From an uncultured Christensenella sp. (GTDB taxonomy: Bacteria; Bacillota; Clostridia; Christensenellales; Borkfalkiaceae), in assembly GCA_910585685.1 (NCBI GenBank), contig CAJUEO010000001.1, positions 1-24,419 of the forward strand: a DNA stretch of 24,419 nt. The letters are read 5' to 3'. Made by a program: the position numbers and the translations under genes. Within the stretch, counting starts at the first letter, position 1; every line of letters begins with the position of its first letter. The notes beneath the pieces were generated by a model. That model worked only from the letters and a program-made list of their open reading frames with translations, had not been told where the DNA came from and made no database searches. Positions 1 to 7,688 of the stretch are shown here, piece by piece.

Positions 1-41
1 CCTTTATATTCTCTCCTTATTTGCAATTAGACTTTTCATAG

Positions 42-215
42 GTCAAGCGATGGCTCGAGGACGAGGGCGGCAAAATTTTGAAACAGATTCCCGGCAAGGC
101 GGCGTTTTCGGCTACGCTTGTCAAGTATGCCGAGCTTATCTGCAAAAAGCCCTGCGGTCAGGCGGTTATATGCGACATTACCGACCAGCCTTCTGCCGAG
201 GCAAACGCGTCGTAA
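42..215 (+). pseudogene. 3' fragment of an unrecognised gene, probably phage-derived
   Basis: A reading frame with host-like codon use ends at TAA 213-215. Its translation contains WLEDEGGKILKQIPGKAAFS and ends DITDQPSAEANAS. It has no usable start: going upstream it meets an in-frame TAG at 39-41, and no ATG or GTG with a ribosome site follows. It is therefore the 3' end of a gene that is broken by a stop or frameshift, or that was cut by a junction near position 40. It lies 61 bp before three coupled phage-like genes on the same strand, so I infer it belonged to the same module. The product is not recognised. A competing frame (ATG at 50) begins with the low-complexity MARGRGRQ and runs into the intergenic hairpin, so I consider it spurious. 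Confidence 0.4.
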
Positions 216-232
216 AAAATTATTTGAGTGTG

Positions 233-258
233 GGGCAGCCGTTTGTTTGCGGCTGCCC
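233..258 (+). other. Intergenic hairpin before the phage-like gene block
   Basis: GGGCAGCCG (233-241) and CGGCTGCCC (250-258) form a perfect 9-bp GC-rich stem with an 8-nt loop. There is no T-tract after it. It stands 18 nt before the ATG at 277, just upstream of the GGGAGG ribosome site (267-272). It may be an mRNA processing or stability element, or an attenuator. Confidence 0.5.
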
Positions 259-276
259 GAAGTTTCGGGAGGTTAA

Positions 277-834
277 ATGAAGATAAAAGATATAGTACAA
301 AGAGGTATGAATTACGTCGGCAGAACGGACGTTGCCGGGTTGATAAAGTCGGAAGCGGAAATTACCGACGAGGCGGCGGAAGCCGTTGAAACAATGCTCT
401 ATTGCGTAAACGCGGTCGAAAACGAGCTGGCAAGGCACTATTTTCCCGTAGTAAACACTCAAACTATCACAAGCTATAACAAAAAGTTCGAGTTTACAAA
501 GTTTGATAAACAGCCCGTCAAAATTTTATCGGTTACCGTAAACGGCGAGCAAAAAGAGTACGAGCTGTTTGCTACATATCTTAGCTGCGACGCGTTTACA
601 ATTACCGTCAGATACGAGTTTTCTCCGCAGAAAAAACAGTTGGACGGGGAGTGCGAGCTTGGGGAAAAGGTTACGGAAAAGATGCTTGCCGCAGGCGCGG
701 TTTCGGAATATTGCCTCATCAACGGAGAGATGCGGCAGGCGGAGTTTTGGGACAGTGTTTACAGACAGGAAATCGAGCGTGCGCGGCGCCAACAGTTGAA
801 GCTGCCCGTCATTGCGCCGAGGAGTTGGATATGA
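277..834 (+). CDS. Phage head-tail connector-like protein
   Basis: A 185-residue protein. The start is ATG 277 with GGGAGG at 267-272. The N-terminal third is helical and acidic (MKIKDIVQRGMNYVG, then a run of E and A residues to about residue 50). The middle is a beta-rich stretch (VNTQTITSYNKKFEFTKF, ILSVTVNGEQKEYEL), and the C-terminus is a charged helix ending APRSWI. A helical bundle with a beta insertion of this size, encoded directly before a beta-propeller-like tail protein, suggests a connector or gp4/gp6-type head-completion protein of a short-tailed phage. That role is inferred from context, because no diagnostic motif is visible. The stop TGA (832-834) overlaps the next ATG (831-833), indicating translational coupling. 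It could instead be an unrelated conserved hypothetical protein. Confidence 0.6.
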   Translation: MKIKDIVQRGMNYVGRTDVAGLIKSEAEITDEAAEAVETMLYCVNAVENELARHYFPVVNTQTITSYNKKFEFTKFDKQPVKILSVTVNGEQKEYELFATYLSCDAFTITVRYEFSPQKKQLDGECELGEKVTEKMLAAGAVSEYCLINGEMRQAEFWDSVYRQEIERARRQQLKLPVIAPRSWI

Positions 835-2084
835 GCGTAAAGTATCCCGTATTCAGCGAGCTTACCGCCGACGTGCTGACATTAAGCGAGGGAGAGCATA
901 CCTGCATAAGCTGCATATCAGACGGCGGCAAAATTGTGCCGACGGGCACGTTCGAGCTTGTAACGCCCATCGAAGATTTTGCCTATGTTCCCTACTTCGC
1001 GTTTTATTCGGTGCCGTTGGGCAAATTTTTAATCTGCGGCGGCGGCAACCTATATACGGCGGACGCAACGGGCAATTTTTTTCACACAAGCTACGACTTT
1101 ATGGCAAGCAAGCCGTTTATTATAGAGTGCAAGAAAAAAGACGGCAACGCGGCAAAAAGCTATCTGTTCGGCAACGACTCGTATATAGAGATAAGCAGCG
1201 GAGTTCTTCTGCACCGCGAAACCCGACTTAAATTGAGGCACGGCGTATTTAAAAACGGCAGAATGTTTGCGATAGACGGGGAAAACGCGTTTATATTGCG
1301 CTGGTCCGCCCCTAACGACGTTTTGAATTTCGATAAAAGCGTAATGGGGTCGGGAGAGGTGTTTATAAATCACGAGTACGGGGAAATGCTCAACCTTGCG
1401 GTGCTGGACGACAAAGTGGTGGCGCTTTGCGAAAACGGACTTGCGGTTATGACGGCTTACGGAGACCCCGAAAATTTTAAGCTGACATACCCTCGTGCAA
1501 AGCTTGGCAAAATATGCTCGGGCACTTGCGCCGCCGTTTGCGGCAAGCTTGTGTTTTTTGCAGGCAGCGAGCTTTATTCGTTTGACGGCAGAGAGGTAAC
1601 ACAAATCGACTTCGACTATTCGGGTGATTTGTCGTCCCCGACCTGTGCAACTTCGCTCGGGGAGTGGTACTTTGTAAACGGCACAAGCGCAAGGCTTGGC
1701 AAAAAGGTTGTGCTTGCAGTCAACGCAGTTACTAAAAAGTGCTATTATATTCTGTTCGAAGCTAAGGCGTTGTGCGCTTTCGATAGTGTTTACGCAGTCG
1801 ATAAAAGAGGCGTTTTCAAGCTTACGGACGCCGCAGGTTATACTTATGAAAGCGGAGAAATCGACTTTGGAAAGGGCAGCGAAAAGCTTTTGAAAAGCCT
1901 GCATTTAGGAACAGAGCATGGCGTGGACGTTACTGTTACAAACGGGCAAAAGTCAAGGATATTACGGGGTGTACGCGGCTATTGCAGGGTAAATATGCGC
2001 GGAAAGAGGTTTAAAATCAAATTTCAGAGCGATAAAAATATTTGCGGAGTTTTAGCTTTCGGGGAGGCGCTGAGTGACGTTTGA
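831..2084 (+). CDS. Phage DNA-stabilisation / tail-hub-like beta-propeller protein (P22 gp10-like)
   Basis: A 417-residue protein. I chose ATG 831 because it overlaps the previous stop (ATGA) and has GAGGAG about 7 nt upstream; an open frame further upstream lies inside the preceding gene. The protein is built of repeated short beta motifs ending in small residues and a Tyr/Phe-Asp-Gly turn, for example GKFLICGGGNLYTADATG and GKLVFFAGSELYSFDGREV. The C-terminal segment begins YESGEIDFGKGSEKLLKSLH, a strand-turn pattern common in phage tail-hub and packaged-DNA stabilisation proteins. No signal peptide or membrane segment is seen. The fold and the position after a connector-like gene support a tail-hub role. 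The family assignment is from memory of such proteins, not from an alignment. Confidence 0.6.
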   Translation: MSVKYPVFSELTADVLTLSEGEHTCISCISDGGKIVPTGTFELVTPIEDFAYVPYFAFYSVPLGKFLICGGGNLYTADATGNFFHTSYDFMASKPFIIECKKKDGNAAKSYLFGNDSYIEISSGVLLHRETRLKLRHGVFKNGRMFAIDGENAFILRWSAPNDVLNFDKSVMGSGEVFINHEYGEMLNLAVLDDKVVALCENGLAVMTAYGDPENFKLTYPRAKLGKICSGTCAAVCGKLVFFAGSELYSFDGREVTQIDFDYSGDLSSPTCATSLGEWYFVNGTSARLGKKVVLAVNAVTKKCYYILFEAKALCAFDSVYAVDKRGVFKLTDAAGYTYESGEIDFGKGSEKLLKSLHLGTEHGVDVTVTNGQKSRILRGVRGYCRVNMRGKRFKIKFQSDKNICGVLAFGEALSDV

Positions 2085-2565
2085 CATAATACAGGTTACG
2101 GAGGAAGATTTAAAGAAATATTCCGTAGTCCAAATGCAGCTTTTGCGAAACGCTCAAAAGCAGAAAAATAAAATGCTGCACACCCTCGAAAACGAAAAAG
2201 AGCTGTTCTTTAAGCTGTATCTTACAAACGATATGGGCGGCTCGTCGCTGTACGAAAACAAGTGCGCCGAGCTTGACGCCGAGTACAATTATCAGCTCGA
2301 TATAATCGTCGAACAGCTTCTGTACAGTATTCAGCTCAATTCCCCCTATCCCGACGACGGCAGCGGAGACCCCGAAAACGTAGGTTACATTGTCGACTAT
2401 TCGCTAAGTTATTTCGAGCGATACAACATTGTCAGGGCGTACTATATGTCGATTGAGGACCCTGCCGAGCGTATGGAAATTTTTAAAGCCGACGAGGTGG
2501 CGCAAAAATATTTGGGCAGTTATTACGCAATACTTTTCGACGTGCTTGCAAGTTATACTAAGTAA
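2074..2565 (+). CDS. Unrecognised phage-module protein
   Basis: A 163-residue protein starting at GTG 2074, preceded by GGGGAGG (2061-2067) and overlapping the previous gene by 11 nt. It is mostly alpha-helical and charged. The first 60 residues look coiled-coil-like (VVQMQLLRNAQKQKNKMLHT), and the remainder holds helices rich in Tyr and Asp (DEVAQKYLGSYYAILFDVL). There is no signal peptide, membrane segment or catalytic motif. Tight coupling to the hub-like gene suggests a partner structural or tail-assembly protein, but I cannot name a family. It ends 71 bp before a new promoter and gene, so this is the end of the phage-like block. Confidence 0.65.
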   Translation: MTFDIIQVTEEDLKKYSVVQMQLLRNAQKQKNKMLHTLENEKELFFKLYLTNDMGGSSLYENKCAELDAEYNYQLDIIVEQLLYSIQLNSPYPDDGSGDPENVGYIVDYSLSYFERYNIVRAYYMSIEDPAERMEIFKADEVAQKYLGSYYAILFDVLASYTK

Positions 2566-2599
2566 GTTAAAATACAAAATGGGTTATGTAATAAATTAC

Positions 2600-2628
2600 T
2601 TTACAAATTAACGGGCGTTTGCTATAAT
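2600..2628 (+). promoter_or_regulatory. Sigma-A-type promoter of the methyltransferase gene, leaderless
   Basis: The -35 box TTTACA (2600-2605), a 17-bp spacer and the -10 box TATAAT (2623-2628) are visible. The ATG follows only 7 nt after the -10 box and no Shine-Dalgarno sequence is present, so the transcript should begin at or next to the start codon. Confidence 0.8.
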
Positions 2629-2635
2629 TTCAAGT

Positions 2636-3514
2636 ATGAAAATTGCCCGTGAATGGAAAGATTACACAATAATTGCTACCTCCGACGGAATGAAGCTCGA
2701 AGATTGGAAGGGCGTTATTTTGCTCCGCCCCGACCCTCAGGTCATTTGGCAGGGGCGCGATTTGTATTCTTACGACAATATCGACGCAGTGTATCACCGC
2801 AGTGAAAAGGGCGGCGGCGCTTGGGAAAGGCGCAAAAATTTCCCCTCGGAATGGACGGTTTCTTACCGCGACTTAACTTTTAAAGTCAAGCCTATGGGGT
2901 TCAAGCACACGGGGCTTTTTCCCGAACAGGCAGTCAATTGGGACGCAATGTCGGCGTTGATTAAAAGAGCCGCGGCTCAAGACAGGGAAATCAAGGTTTT
3001 AAATTTGTTTGCTTATACGGGCGCGGCTTCGGTTGCCTGCGCAAAGGCCGGCGCAAAGGTAACGCACGTCGACGCGGCAAAGGGAATGGTAGAGCGCGCA
3101 GGTGAAAACGCAAAGCTTTCGGGCATTGACAGCGGCATTAGATATATAGTAGACGACTGTATGAAGTTTGTTGCGCGCGAGATACGGCGCGGAAACAAGT
3201 ACGACGCCGTGATAATGGACCCTCCCAGCTACGGCAGGGGTCCGGGCGGAGAAATGTGGAAGATCGAGCGCGATTTGTTCGCATTTGTCGAAAATTGCGC
3301 CTGTCTTTTGTCCGACAATCCGCTGTTCTTTTTGATAAACAGTTACACCACGGGCTTACAGCCTGCAGTATTGAGCAATATACTAACGCTCGCTTTAAAA
3401 AACTTCAAGGGCAGTACGGAGGCGTATGAAGTAGGCGTTGCTACCGACGAGGGCATACCTCTGCCCTGCGGCGCAAGCGGACTTTTCGTAGGAGAGAGAT
3501 ATGCAGACAAGTGA
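2636..3514 (+). CDS. Class I SAM-dependent methyltransferase, RlmI-like (probable rRNA methyltransferase)
   Basis: A 292-residue cytoplasmic protein. Residues 88-100 hold FKHTGLFPEQ, the motif that precedes the Rossmann domain in the RlmI/PF10672 group. Motif I is LNLFAYTGAASV (about 122-133), with an acidic residue at D146 in HVDAAKG. Motif IV is DPPSYGRG (about 195-202), a DPPxxG site typical of nucleic-acid methyltransferases. It lacks an obvious N-terminal PUA domain, unlike E. coli RlmI. Family members methylate cytosine or guanine in 23S rRNA; the exact position cannot be read here. The start at ATG 2636 is fixed by the promoter, which leaves no room for a leader. The 3' end overlaps the pseudouridine synthase gene by 14 nt, so the two RNA-modification enzymes form one operon. 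Confidence 0.85.
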   Translation: MKIAREWKDYTIIATSDGMKLEDWKGVILLRPDPQVIWQGRDLYSYDNIDAVYHRSEKGGGAWERRKNFPSEWTVSYRDLTFKVKPMGFKHTGLFPEQAVNWDAMSALIKRAAAQDREIKVLNLFAYTGAASVACAKAGAKVTHVDAAKGMVERAGENAKLSGIDSGIRYIVDDCMKFVAREIRRGNKYDAVIMDPPSYGRGPGGEMWKIERDLFAFVENCACLLSDNPLFFLINSYTTGLQPAVLSNILTLALKNFKGSTEAYEVGVATDEGIPLPCGASGLFVGERYADK

Positions 3515-4184
3515 TTTGATAATTTTGCACGAGGACAACCACATTATAGTCGTTTTAAAGCCGCAAATGGTGGCTTGCTGCCCCGACGAAAGCGGTGACA
3601 GTAATCTTTTCGACTGTGTTAAGGAGTACTTAAAGACAGAGTACAACAAGCCCGGCAACGCATATTTGGGGCTTGTGCACAGGCTTGACAGACCGACGGG
3701 CGGAGTTATGGTGTTTGCAAAGACCTCCAAGGCGGCGGCGCGCCTTTCCGAGCAGATGAAAAACGGCGGCTTCGAAAAGAGGTATTTTGCCGTGCTGTGC
3801 GGCGTTCCCTCCAAGAAGAGAGCGGTTCTCGAAAACTATCTCAGGAAAAACAGTGTAAACAACACCGTGTACGTCTGCACGCAGACGGAAGAGGGCGCGA
3901 AATTTGCTTCGCTCGAATACGAAATTAAAGAGGAGCAGTCGGGGCTTAGCCTTGTTGACGTAACTCTGCACACGGGCAGAACGCACCAGATACGCGTTCA
4001 GACTGCGGCTATAAACTGCCCCGTTTACGGAGATATGCGTTACGGCGGAGAAAAGGCGGTTAAGGGCAAACTTGCGCTCTGGGCTTATTCTTTGAGGTTC
4101 ACGCACCCCACCACGGGAGAAGCGTTGAAGTTTGTGATAGAGCCGCCGAAGGATGAAAATCCCTGGAAAAAGTTTAATATTTAA
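3501..4184 (+). CDS. RluA-family RNA pseudouridine synthase
   Basis: A 227-residue enzyme that isomerises uridine to pseudouridine in rRNA or tRNA. The signature HRLDRPTGG (residues 60-68) contains the catalytic Asp63. A later conserved stretch reads LHTGRTHQIRVQ. There is no N-terminal S4 domain, and the length resembles the short RluA/TruC-like members, so the target base is uncertain. The ATG at 3501 lies 14 nt inside the methyltransferase gene and is preceded by GGAGAG. The gene ends 22 nt before a strong two-way terminator. Confidence 0.9.
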   Translation: MQTSDLIILHEDNHIIVVLKPQMVACCPDESGDSNLFDCVKEYLKTEYNKPGNAYLGLVHRLDRPTGGVMVFAKTSKAAARLSEQMKNGGFEKRYFAVLCGVPSKKRAVLENYLRKNSVNNTVYVCTQTEEGAKFASLEYEIKEEQSGLSLVDVTLHTGRTHQIRVQTAAINCPVYGDMRYGGEKAVKGKLALWAYSLRFTHPTTGEALKFVIEPPKDENPWKKFNI

Positions 4185-4206
4185 TCGAACGTAACTTGCT
4201 AAATAA

Positions 4207-4246
4207 ACAAGCCGTGAGCTTTGCTCACGGCTTGTTTTATTTTATT
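4207..4246. terminator. Two-way rho-independent terminator
   Basis: The arms 4207-4219 and 4223-4235 form a 13-bp stem (core AAGCCGTGAGC / GCTCACGGCTT) with a TTT loop. A T-rich tract follows on the plus strand and an A-rich tract precedes it. It sits between convergent genes, so it can serve the RluA gene and the minus-strand operon. Confidence 0.85.
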
Positions 4247-5451
4247 GAAAACAATCTTTCTATCAAGTTGTGCCCTTTGGGAATATACGTTTTGGTGCTT
4301 TCTGCTTGTTGCTCGGTATAGCGGCTTGCTCCGTTATTTAAGCTTTTGACGTTGGTGTATAACAGATAGGGTATGGGGTCGGAAATATGCGTCTTTATAG
4401 CGACGGGAGTAGGGTGGTCGGGGCAGACGAGTATTGCAAAGTCCTCGTTTGCGGCGGTAAGTTCGTCTATCACCGTGGCTATAACGTCGTTTGAAATTTT
4501 TTCTATCGAATAAACTTTGTGCGCATAGTCACCGTGGTGTCCGCACTCGTCGGGGGCTTCGAGATGAATATAAACAAAATCGAGTCCGCCCAAAAGCTCG
4601 TTTACGGCGGCGCGTGCCTTGCCCTTAAAATTAGTGTCGTAATTGCCCGTACTGCCTTCGACTGTAATTATCTTCATATGCGCAAGCATTCCTATGCCGC
4701 GTATCAAATCAACCGCCGAAATAATTCCGCCCTTTAAGCCGTGCATTTTTTCAAAGTCGTCCAGCTTGGGTTTTGTTCCCTCCCCCCAAAGCCAGATGCT
4801 GTTTGCAGGTTTCTTGCCCTCCGAAACGCGCTTTAAGTTGACGGGATGGGCGCTCAAAAGCTTATAGCTGTCTTTCATAAGCTTTGTGTACAGCTCGGCG
4901 TTTTTGCCCCTGGGCAGGCTATGCGTAATTTTTTTATCCGAAATATCGTGCGGAGGGGTGAGCGTATGCCCGACCGCTCCGTCTTTAACCACAAGACAAT
5001 GGCGGTACTGTATGCCCGTGTAAAACTCGTAGCCGTCAACTTTTAAATGCTCTTTGAGGTACGCCATAAGCTCCGTTGCTTCGGCGGTGGTAATTTCCCC
5101 TGCGGAGTAGTCGAGCATGGTTTTTTGCTCATAATCCCGGTCGTCGGATAAAGTGACGAGGTTGCACCTTAGCGTTACGTCTGTTTCGTTTAAGTCAATG
5201 CCCATTGCCACAGCCTCTATGGGTGAGCGCCCCGTATAGTATTTGTCGGGCGCAAAACCGAGCACTGACATATTCGCTACGTCCGACCCGGGTTTAAAGC
5301 CGTCGGGTACTGTCTTGCACAGCCCTATTTCGGAGAGGGGGGCAATTTTGTCGAGAACGGGCGTGTTTGCCGCTTCAAGACAGGTTTTGTTTCCAAGCTC
5401 GGGAATTTTCCAATCCGACATTCCGTCACCGAGGATAGTTATATATTTCAT
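4237..5451 (-). CDS. Cofactor-independent phosphoglycerate mutase, archaeal type (or proposed homoserine kinase)
   Basis: A 404-residue alkaline-phosphatase-superfamily enzyme. Its N-terminus MKYITILGDGMSDWK supplies the metal-binding Asp. GSDVANMSVLG (residues 55-65) matches the nucleophile loop, with Ser56 aligning to the Ser of NSEVGH in bacterial iPGM. A later segment, EAPDECGHHGD, carries further metal ligands, and LVCPDHPTP another. The family (aPGM, ApgM) interconverts 2- and 3-phosphoglycerate. A closely related clade has been proposed to act as homoserine kinase, and the sequence alone does not separate the two. It is the last gene of the minus-strand operon, 15 nt after ung, with AAAGGA upstream of its ATG. 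Confidence 0.85.
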   Translation of the reverse strand: MKYITILGDGMSDWKIPELGNKTCLEAANTPVLDKIAPLSEIGLCKTVPDGFKPGSDVANMSVLGFAPDKYYTGRSPIEAVAMGIDLNETDVTLRCNLVTLSDDRDYEQKTMLDYSAGEITTAEATELMAYLKEHLKVDGYEFYTGIQYRHCLVVKDGAVGHTLTPPHDISDKKITHSLPRGKNAELYTKLMKDSYKLLSAHPVNLKRVSEGKKPANSIWLWGEGTKPKLDDFEKMHGLKGGIISAVDLIRGIGMLAHMKIITVEGSTGNYDTNFKGKARAAVNELLGGLDFVYIHLEAPDECGHHGDYAHKVYSIEKISNDVIATVIDELTAANEDFAILVCPDHPTPVAIKTHISDPIPYLLYTNVKSLNNGASRYTEQQAESTKTYIPKGHNLIERLFSIK

Positions 5452-5466
5452 TCAAGTAATTTCCTT

Positions 5467-6126
5467 TTACCAATTAAAGGGCGTTTTACCCTTTGAAATA
5501 AGGTATTCGTTTGTCTTTGAAAAAGGTTTCGAGCCGAAAAATCCGTTAAATGCCGACAGCGGAGAGGGGTGAGCGGACTGCAAAATCAAGTGCTTGCTTT
5601 TGTCTATCAACGGCGCTTTGCTGCGCGCGTTGCCGCCCCAGAGTATAAACACCGTGTTTTCGGTATGCTCGCTGACAAGCGAAATAACGCTGTCGGTAAA
5701 CCAAGCCCAACCGCATTTTTCGTGCGAGTTTGAAAGATGCTCGCGTACGGTAAGGGTGGTGTTCATAAGCAGTGCGCCGTCCTGCGCCCAAGCCGTCAAG
5801 TTGCCGCTCTTTCTCGGCGCAATGCCAAGGTCCGATTCCAGCTCTTTATATATATTGACAAGCGAGGGCGGAATTTTAACCCCGTCTTTGACAGAAAAAC
5901 AAAGCCCGTGCGCCTGATTGGGTCCGTGATACGGGTCCTGACCCAATATTACGACTTTAAGCTTGTTAAGCGGAGTAAACCGAAAACAGTTGAAGAGGTC
6001 GTACATATCGGGATAGATTATGTAGTGAGAGTATTCATATTTTAAAAATTCACGAATTTTTTGGTATCTTTCGTCCTGAAAGAGTGGAGCGAGTAGCTCG
6101 TCCCAACCGCCGCCGAGAGGTTTCAT
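5467..6126 (-). CDS. ung: Uracil-DNA glycosylase, family 1
   Basis: A 219-residue DNA repair enzyme that excises uracil from DNA. The water-activating loop GQDPYHGP (residues 62-69) contains catalytic Asp64, and the minor-groove loop HPSPLSA (186-192) contains the catalytic His. FCF-like uracil recognition is represented by HGLCFSV (73-79). The length is normal for the family. Its ATG (6126-6124) overlaps the LuxS stop codon (ATGA), so it is translationally coupled to luxS, an unusual but plausibly incidental pairing. Confidence 0.95.
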   Translation of the reverse strand: MKPLGGGWDELLAPLFQDERYQKIREFLKYEYSHYIIYPDMYDLFNCFRFTPLNKLKVVILGQDPYHGPNQAHGLCFSVKDGVKIPPSLVNIYKELESDLGIAPRKSGNLTAWAQDGALLMNTTLTVREHLSNSHEKCGWAWFTDSVISLVSEHTENTVFILWGGNARSKAPLIDKSKHLILQSAHPSPLSAFNGFFGSKPFSKTNEYLISKGKTPFNW

Positions 6127-6551
6127 AAGTTCTCCAAAATCTTAATGTATTCCGCGCATTCACGCTTAGCTTTGTCAAGGTCGTGTTCAAGGTAGTTGCC
6201 GCATTCCTCGCGCTTGTTGCCGGGAACTTCGATGAAAGTTTCGGCAAGCGCAAAACTTTCCTTCAAAAGTTTTAAAACCGCTTCGTAGTCCATATTTACC
6301 GTCAAAAGATAAAAGCCCGTGCGGCAACCCATAGGCCCGAAATAGATAATGTCGTCCCTGTGAGCGGAGTTGCGCACAACGGTAGCTATAAGGTGCTCTA
6401 TCGTGTGCATTGCCGCAATGTCGATATAGTCTCCGCCGTTGGGCGTTTTAAAGCGCAAATCCCAGGTGGTAACGCCGTGCGCTACGCCGCAGATATGCAG
6501 TCCGCGTTGAAGTTCGTCGTGGTTCTTTGAAAACGAAGGTATCTTATCCAT
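6123..6551 (-). CDS. luxS: S-ribosylhomocysteine lyase LuxS
   Basis: A 142-residue metalloenzyme that cleaves S-ribosylhomocysteine to homocysteine and DPD, the precursor of autoinducer-2. HTIEH (residues 49-53) provides two metal-binding His, and EECGNY (Cys117) supplies the third ligand. GCRTGFY holds the catalytic Cys76. I chose ATG 6551, giving MDKIPSF as in other Firmicutes, because GGAAG lies just upstream. A longer version would need a TTG at 6566 and has no support. It overlaps the end of the nucleosidase gene by 8 nt. With that enzyme it completes the two-step recycling of S-adenosylhomocysteine. Confidence 0.95.
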   Translation of the reverse strand: MDKIPSFSKNHDELQRGLHICGVAHGVTTWDLRFKTPNGGDYIDIAAMHTIEHLIATVVRNSAHRDDIIYFGPMGCRTGFYLLTVNMDYEAVLKLLKESFALAETFIEVPGNKREECGNYLEHDLDKAKRECAEYIKILENL

Positions 6552-7203
6552 AAATTTCTTCCGCAATGTTTTTTAACTCGCTTTTTAGCGTTTCGAAGCA
6601 CTCTGTAAGATTTTTCAAATACTGTTCGGTAGTACTACCGCTGCCGGCAAGGTCTGAAATTATCTTGTAAGAGCGGAGGGGTACGGCGCTGTGCATACAA
6701 ACCTGCGCAACGGCTCCGCACTCCATATCGCGTATGTCCGCGTTGAGTTCTTGGGTTATAAGAAGGTAGTCTGTCTTGCTGTCGTTAAACCTGTCGCCGG
6801 TGGCAAGATTTTTAAGGGGGTAAAGTTTGCTTTTTAAAAGAGGCAGATAATTTTCCTTACACTCGTCAAGCGTGCCTATCTTGGTGCCGTTTAACTGCGT
6901 CAAATCAAAGTCGTACTGCACCGCTTGAGATATCGAGTAAACTTTGCCGACTTTAAGCCCGTCGTTGAGTCCGCCTGCAACCCCGATATTAATTATTTCG
7001 TCGGCTTCGAGCTTGTCAATTGCATACTGAGTGCCGCATGCCGCGTTCACTTTACCTACGCCGCAGACCAATACCGCAACGTCCCTGTCAAACAGTTGCC
7101 CCCGTACTATGTGCTTGTTTCCGACCTTTCTGTCCTCAAAAACGCACATTGCATCAATTATCGGCTTTGCCTCGCTCTCCATTGCTATAACAAAACATTT
7201 CAT
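6544..7203 (-). CDS. mtnN: 5'-methylthioadenosine/S-adenosylhomocysteine nucleosidase
   Basis: A 219-residue enzyme that removes adenine from S-adenosylhomocysteine and methylthioadenosine, feeding LuxS. MKCFVIAMESEA carries the N-terminal catalytic Glu. NIGVAGGL (72-79) lies in the purine-binding core, DMECGAVAQV (159-168) binds ribose through Met160-Glu161, and SDLAG (183-187) holds the catalytic Asp184. ATG 7203 overlaps the stop of the upstream PPTase gene (ATGA) and has GCGAGG upstream. An in-frame start 36 nt further upstream would lie inside that gene and is not needed. Confidence 0.95.
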   Translation of the reverse strand: MKCFVIAMESEAKPIIDAMCVFEDRKVGNKHIVRGQLFDRDVAVLVCGVGKVNAACGTQYAIDKLEADEIINIGVAGGLNDGLKVGKVYSISQAVQYDFDLTQLNGTKIGTLDECKENYLPLLKSKLYPLKNLATGDRFNDSKTDYLLITQELNADIRDMECGAVAQVCMHSAVPLRSYKIISDLAGSGSTTEQYLKNLTECFETLKSELKNIAEEIYG

Positions 7204-7688
7204 AGTTTTTCCTCGCTGTATTTTAAGCATACCGCGCAAATTCCCCCCGATATATGTCTTATCGAAACGTGTTTTTGTATGCCGTCGAAGTATAATTTGC
7301 CGTCGAAGTATTCAAGCCTTTTAAGGTGAGTTGCAAGCGTTTGCCCGAGCATTTTTATAAACGCCTCTTTAGCAACCCAATTTTCATAAAACTTTTCCAA
7401 GCGGTTTGCTATATAATTTTTCTCGCGGTCCGTAAATCTATTTAGCGTTACCGCAATATTCCGCTCTCTTATAAGTTCGAAATCCACGCCCACGGGTACA
7501 TTTGCCGTCGCTATAAAAGCGATGTTTCCGCTGTGGGTAATGGAAAAGTGCAGGGGGTTGCCCTCAATATACGGCTTGCCGTTGGGGGTACGCAAAAGCT
7601 CGTATTTGCCGCATATCAGGGGGGTAATTATATTTTCAAGCGTGGAATACACGCTTTTCGGCGTCGTTTTAATAAGTTGAAATTCCAT
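7200..7688 (-). CDS. 4'-phosphopantetheinyl transferase, Sfp-like, short form
   Basis: A 162-residue enzyme that transfers phosphopantetheine from CoA to a serine of acyl or peptidyl carrier proteins. NGKPYI (36-41), FSITHSG (48-54), VGVDFEL (66-72, with Mg-binding Asp69 and Glu71) and WVAKEA (104-109) are the family motifs in order. It is shorter than Bacillus Sfp, mainly at the N-terminus. No carrier protein or synthase is encoded in this window, so its substrate may simply be the fatty-acid ACP. Its ATG shares one base with the stop of the sugar kinase gene (TAATG). Confidence 0.85.
   Translation of the reverse strand: MEFQLIKTTPKSVYSTLENIITPLICGKYELLRTPNGKPYIEGNPLHFSITHSGNIAFIATANVPVGVDFELIRERNIAVTLNRFTDREKNYIANRLEKFYENWVAKEAFIKMLGQTLATHLKRLEYFDGKLYFDGIQKHVSIRHISGGICAVCLKYSEEKL

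Noticed and set aside
233..258. Hairpin read as a rho-independent terminator
   Set aside because: There is no T-run after the stem, and a ribosome site and gene follow directly.
1050..1904. Long minus-strand reading frame (284 codons) opposite the tail-hub-like gene
   Set aside because: It is antisense to a well-supported coupled gene, rich in Arg, Cys and His, and has no motif or ribosome site. It looks like a codon-bias shadow.
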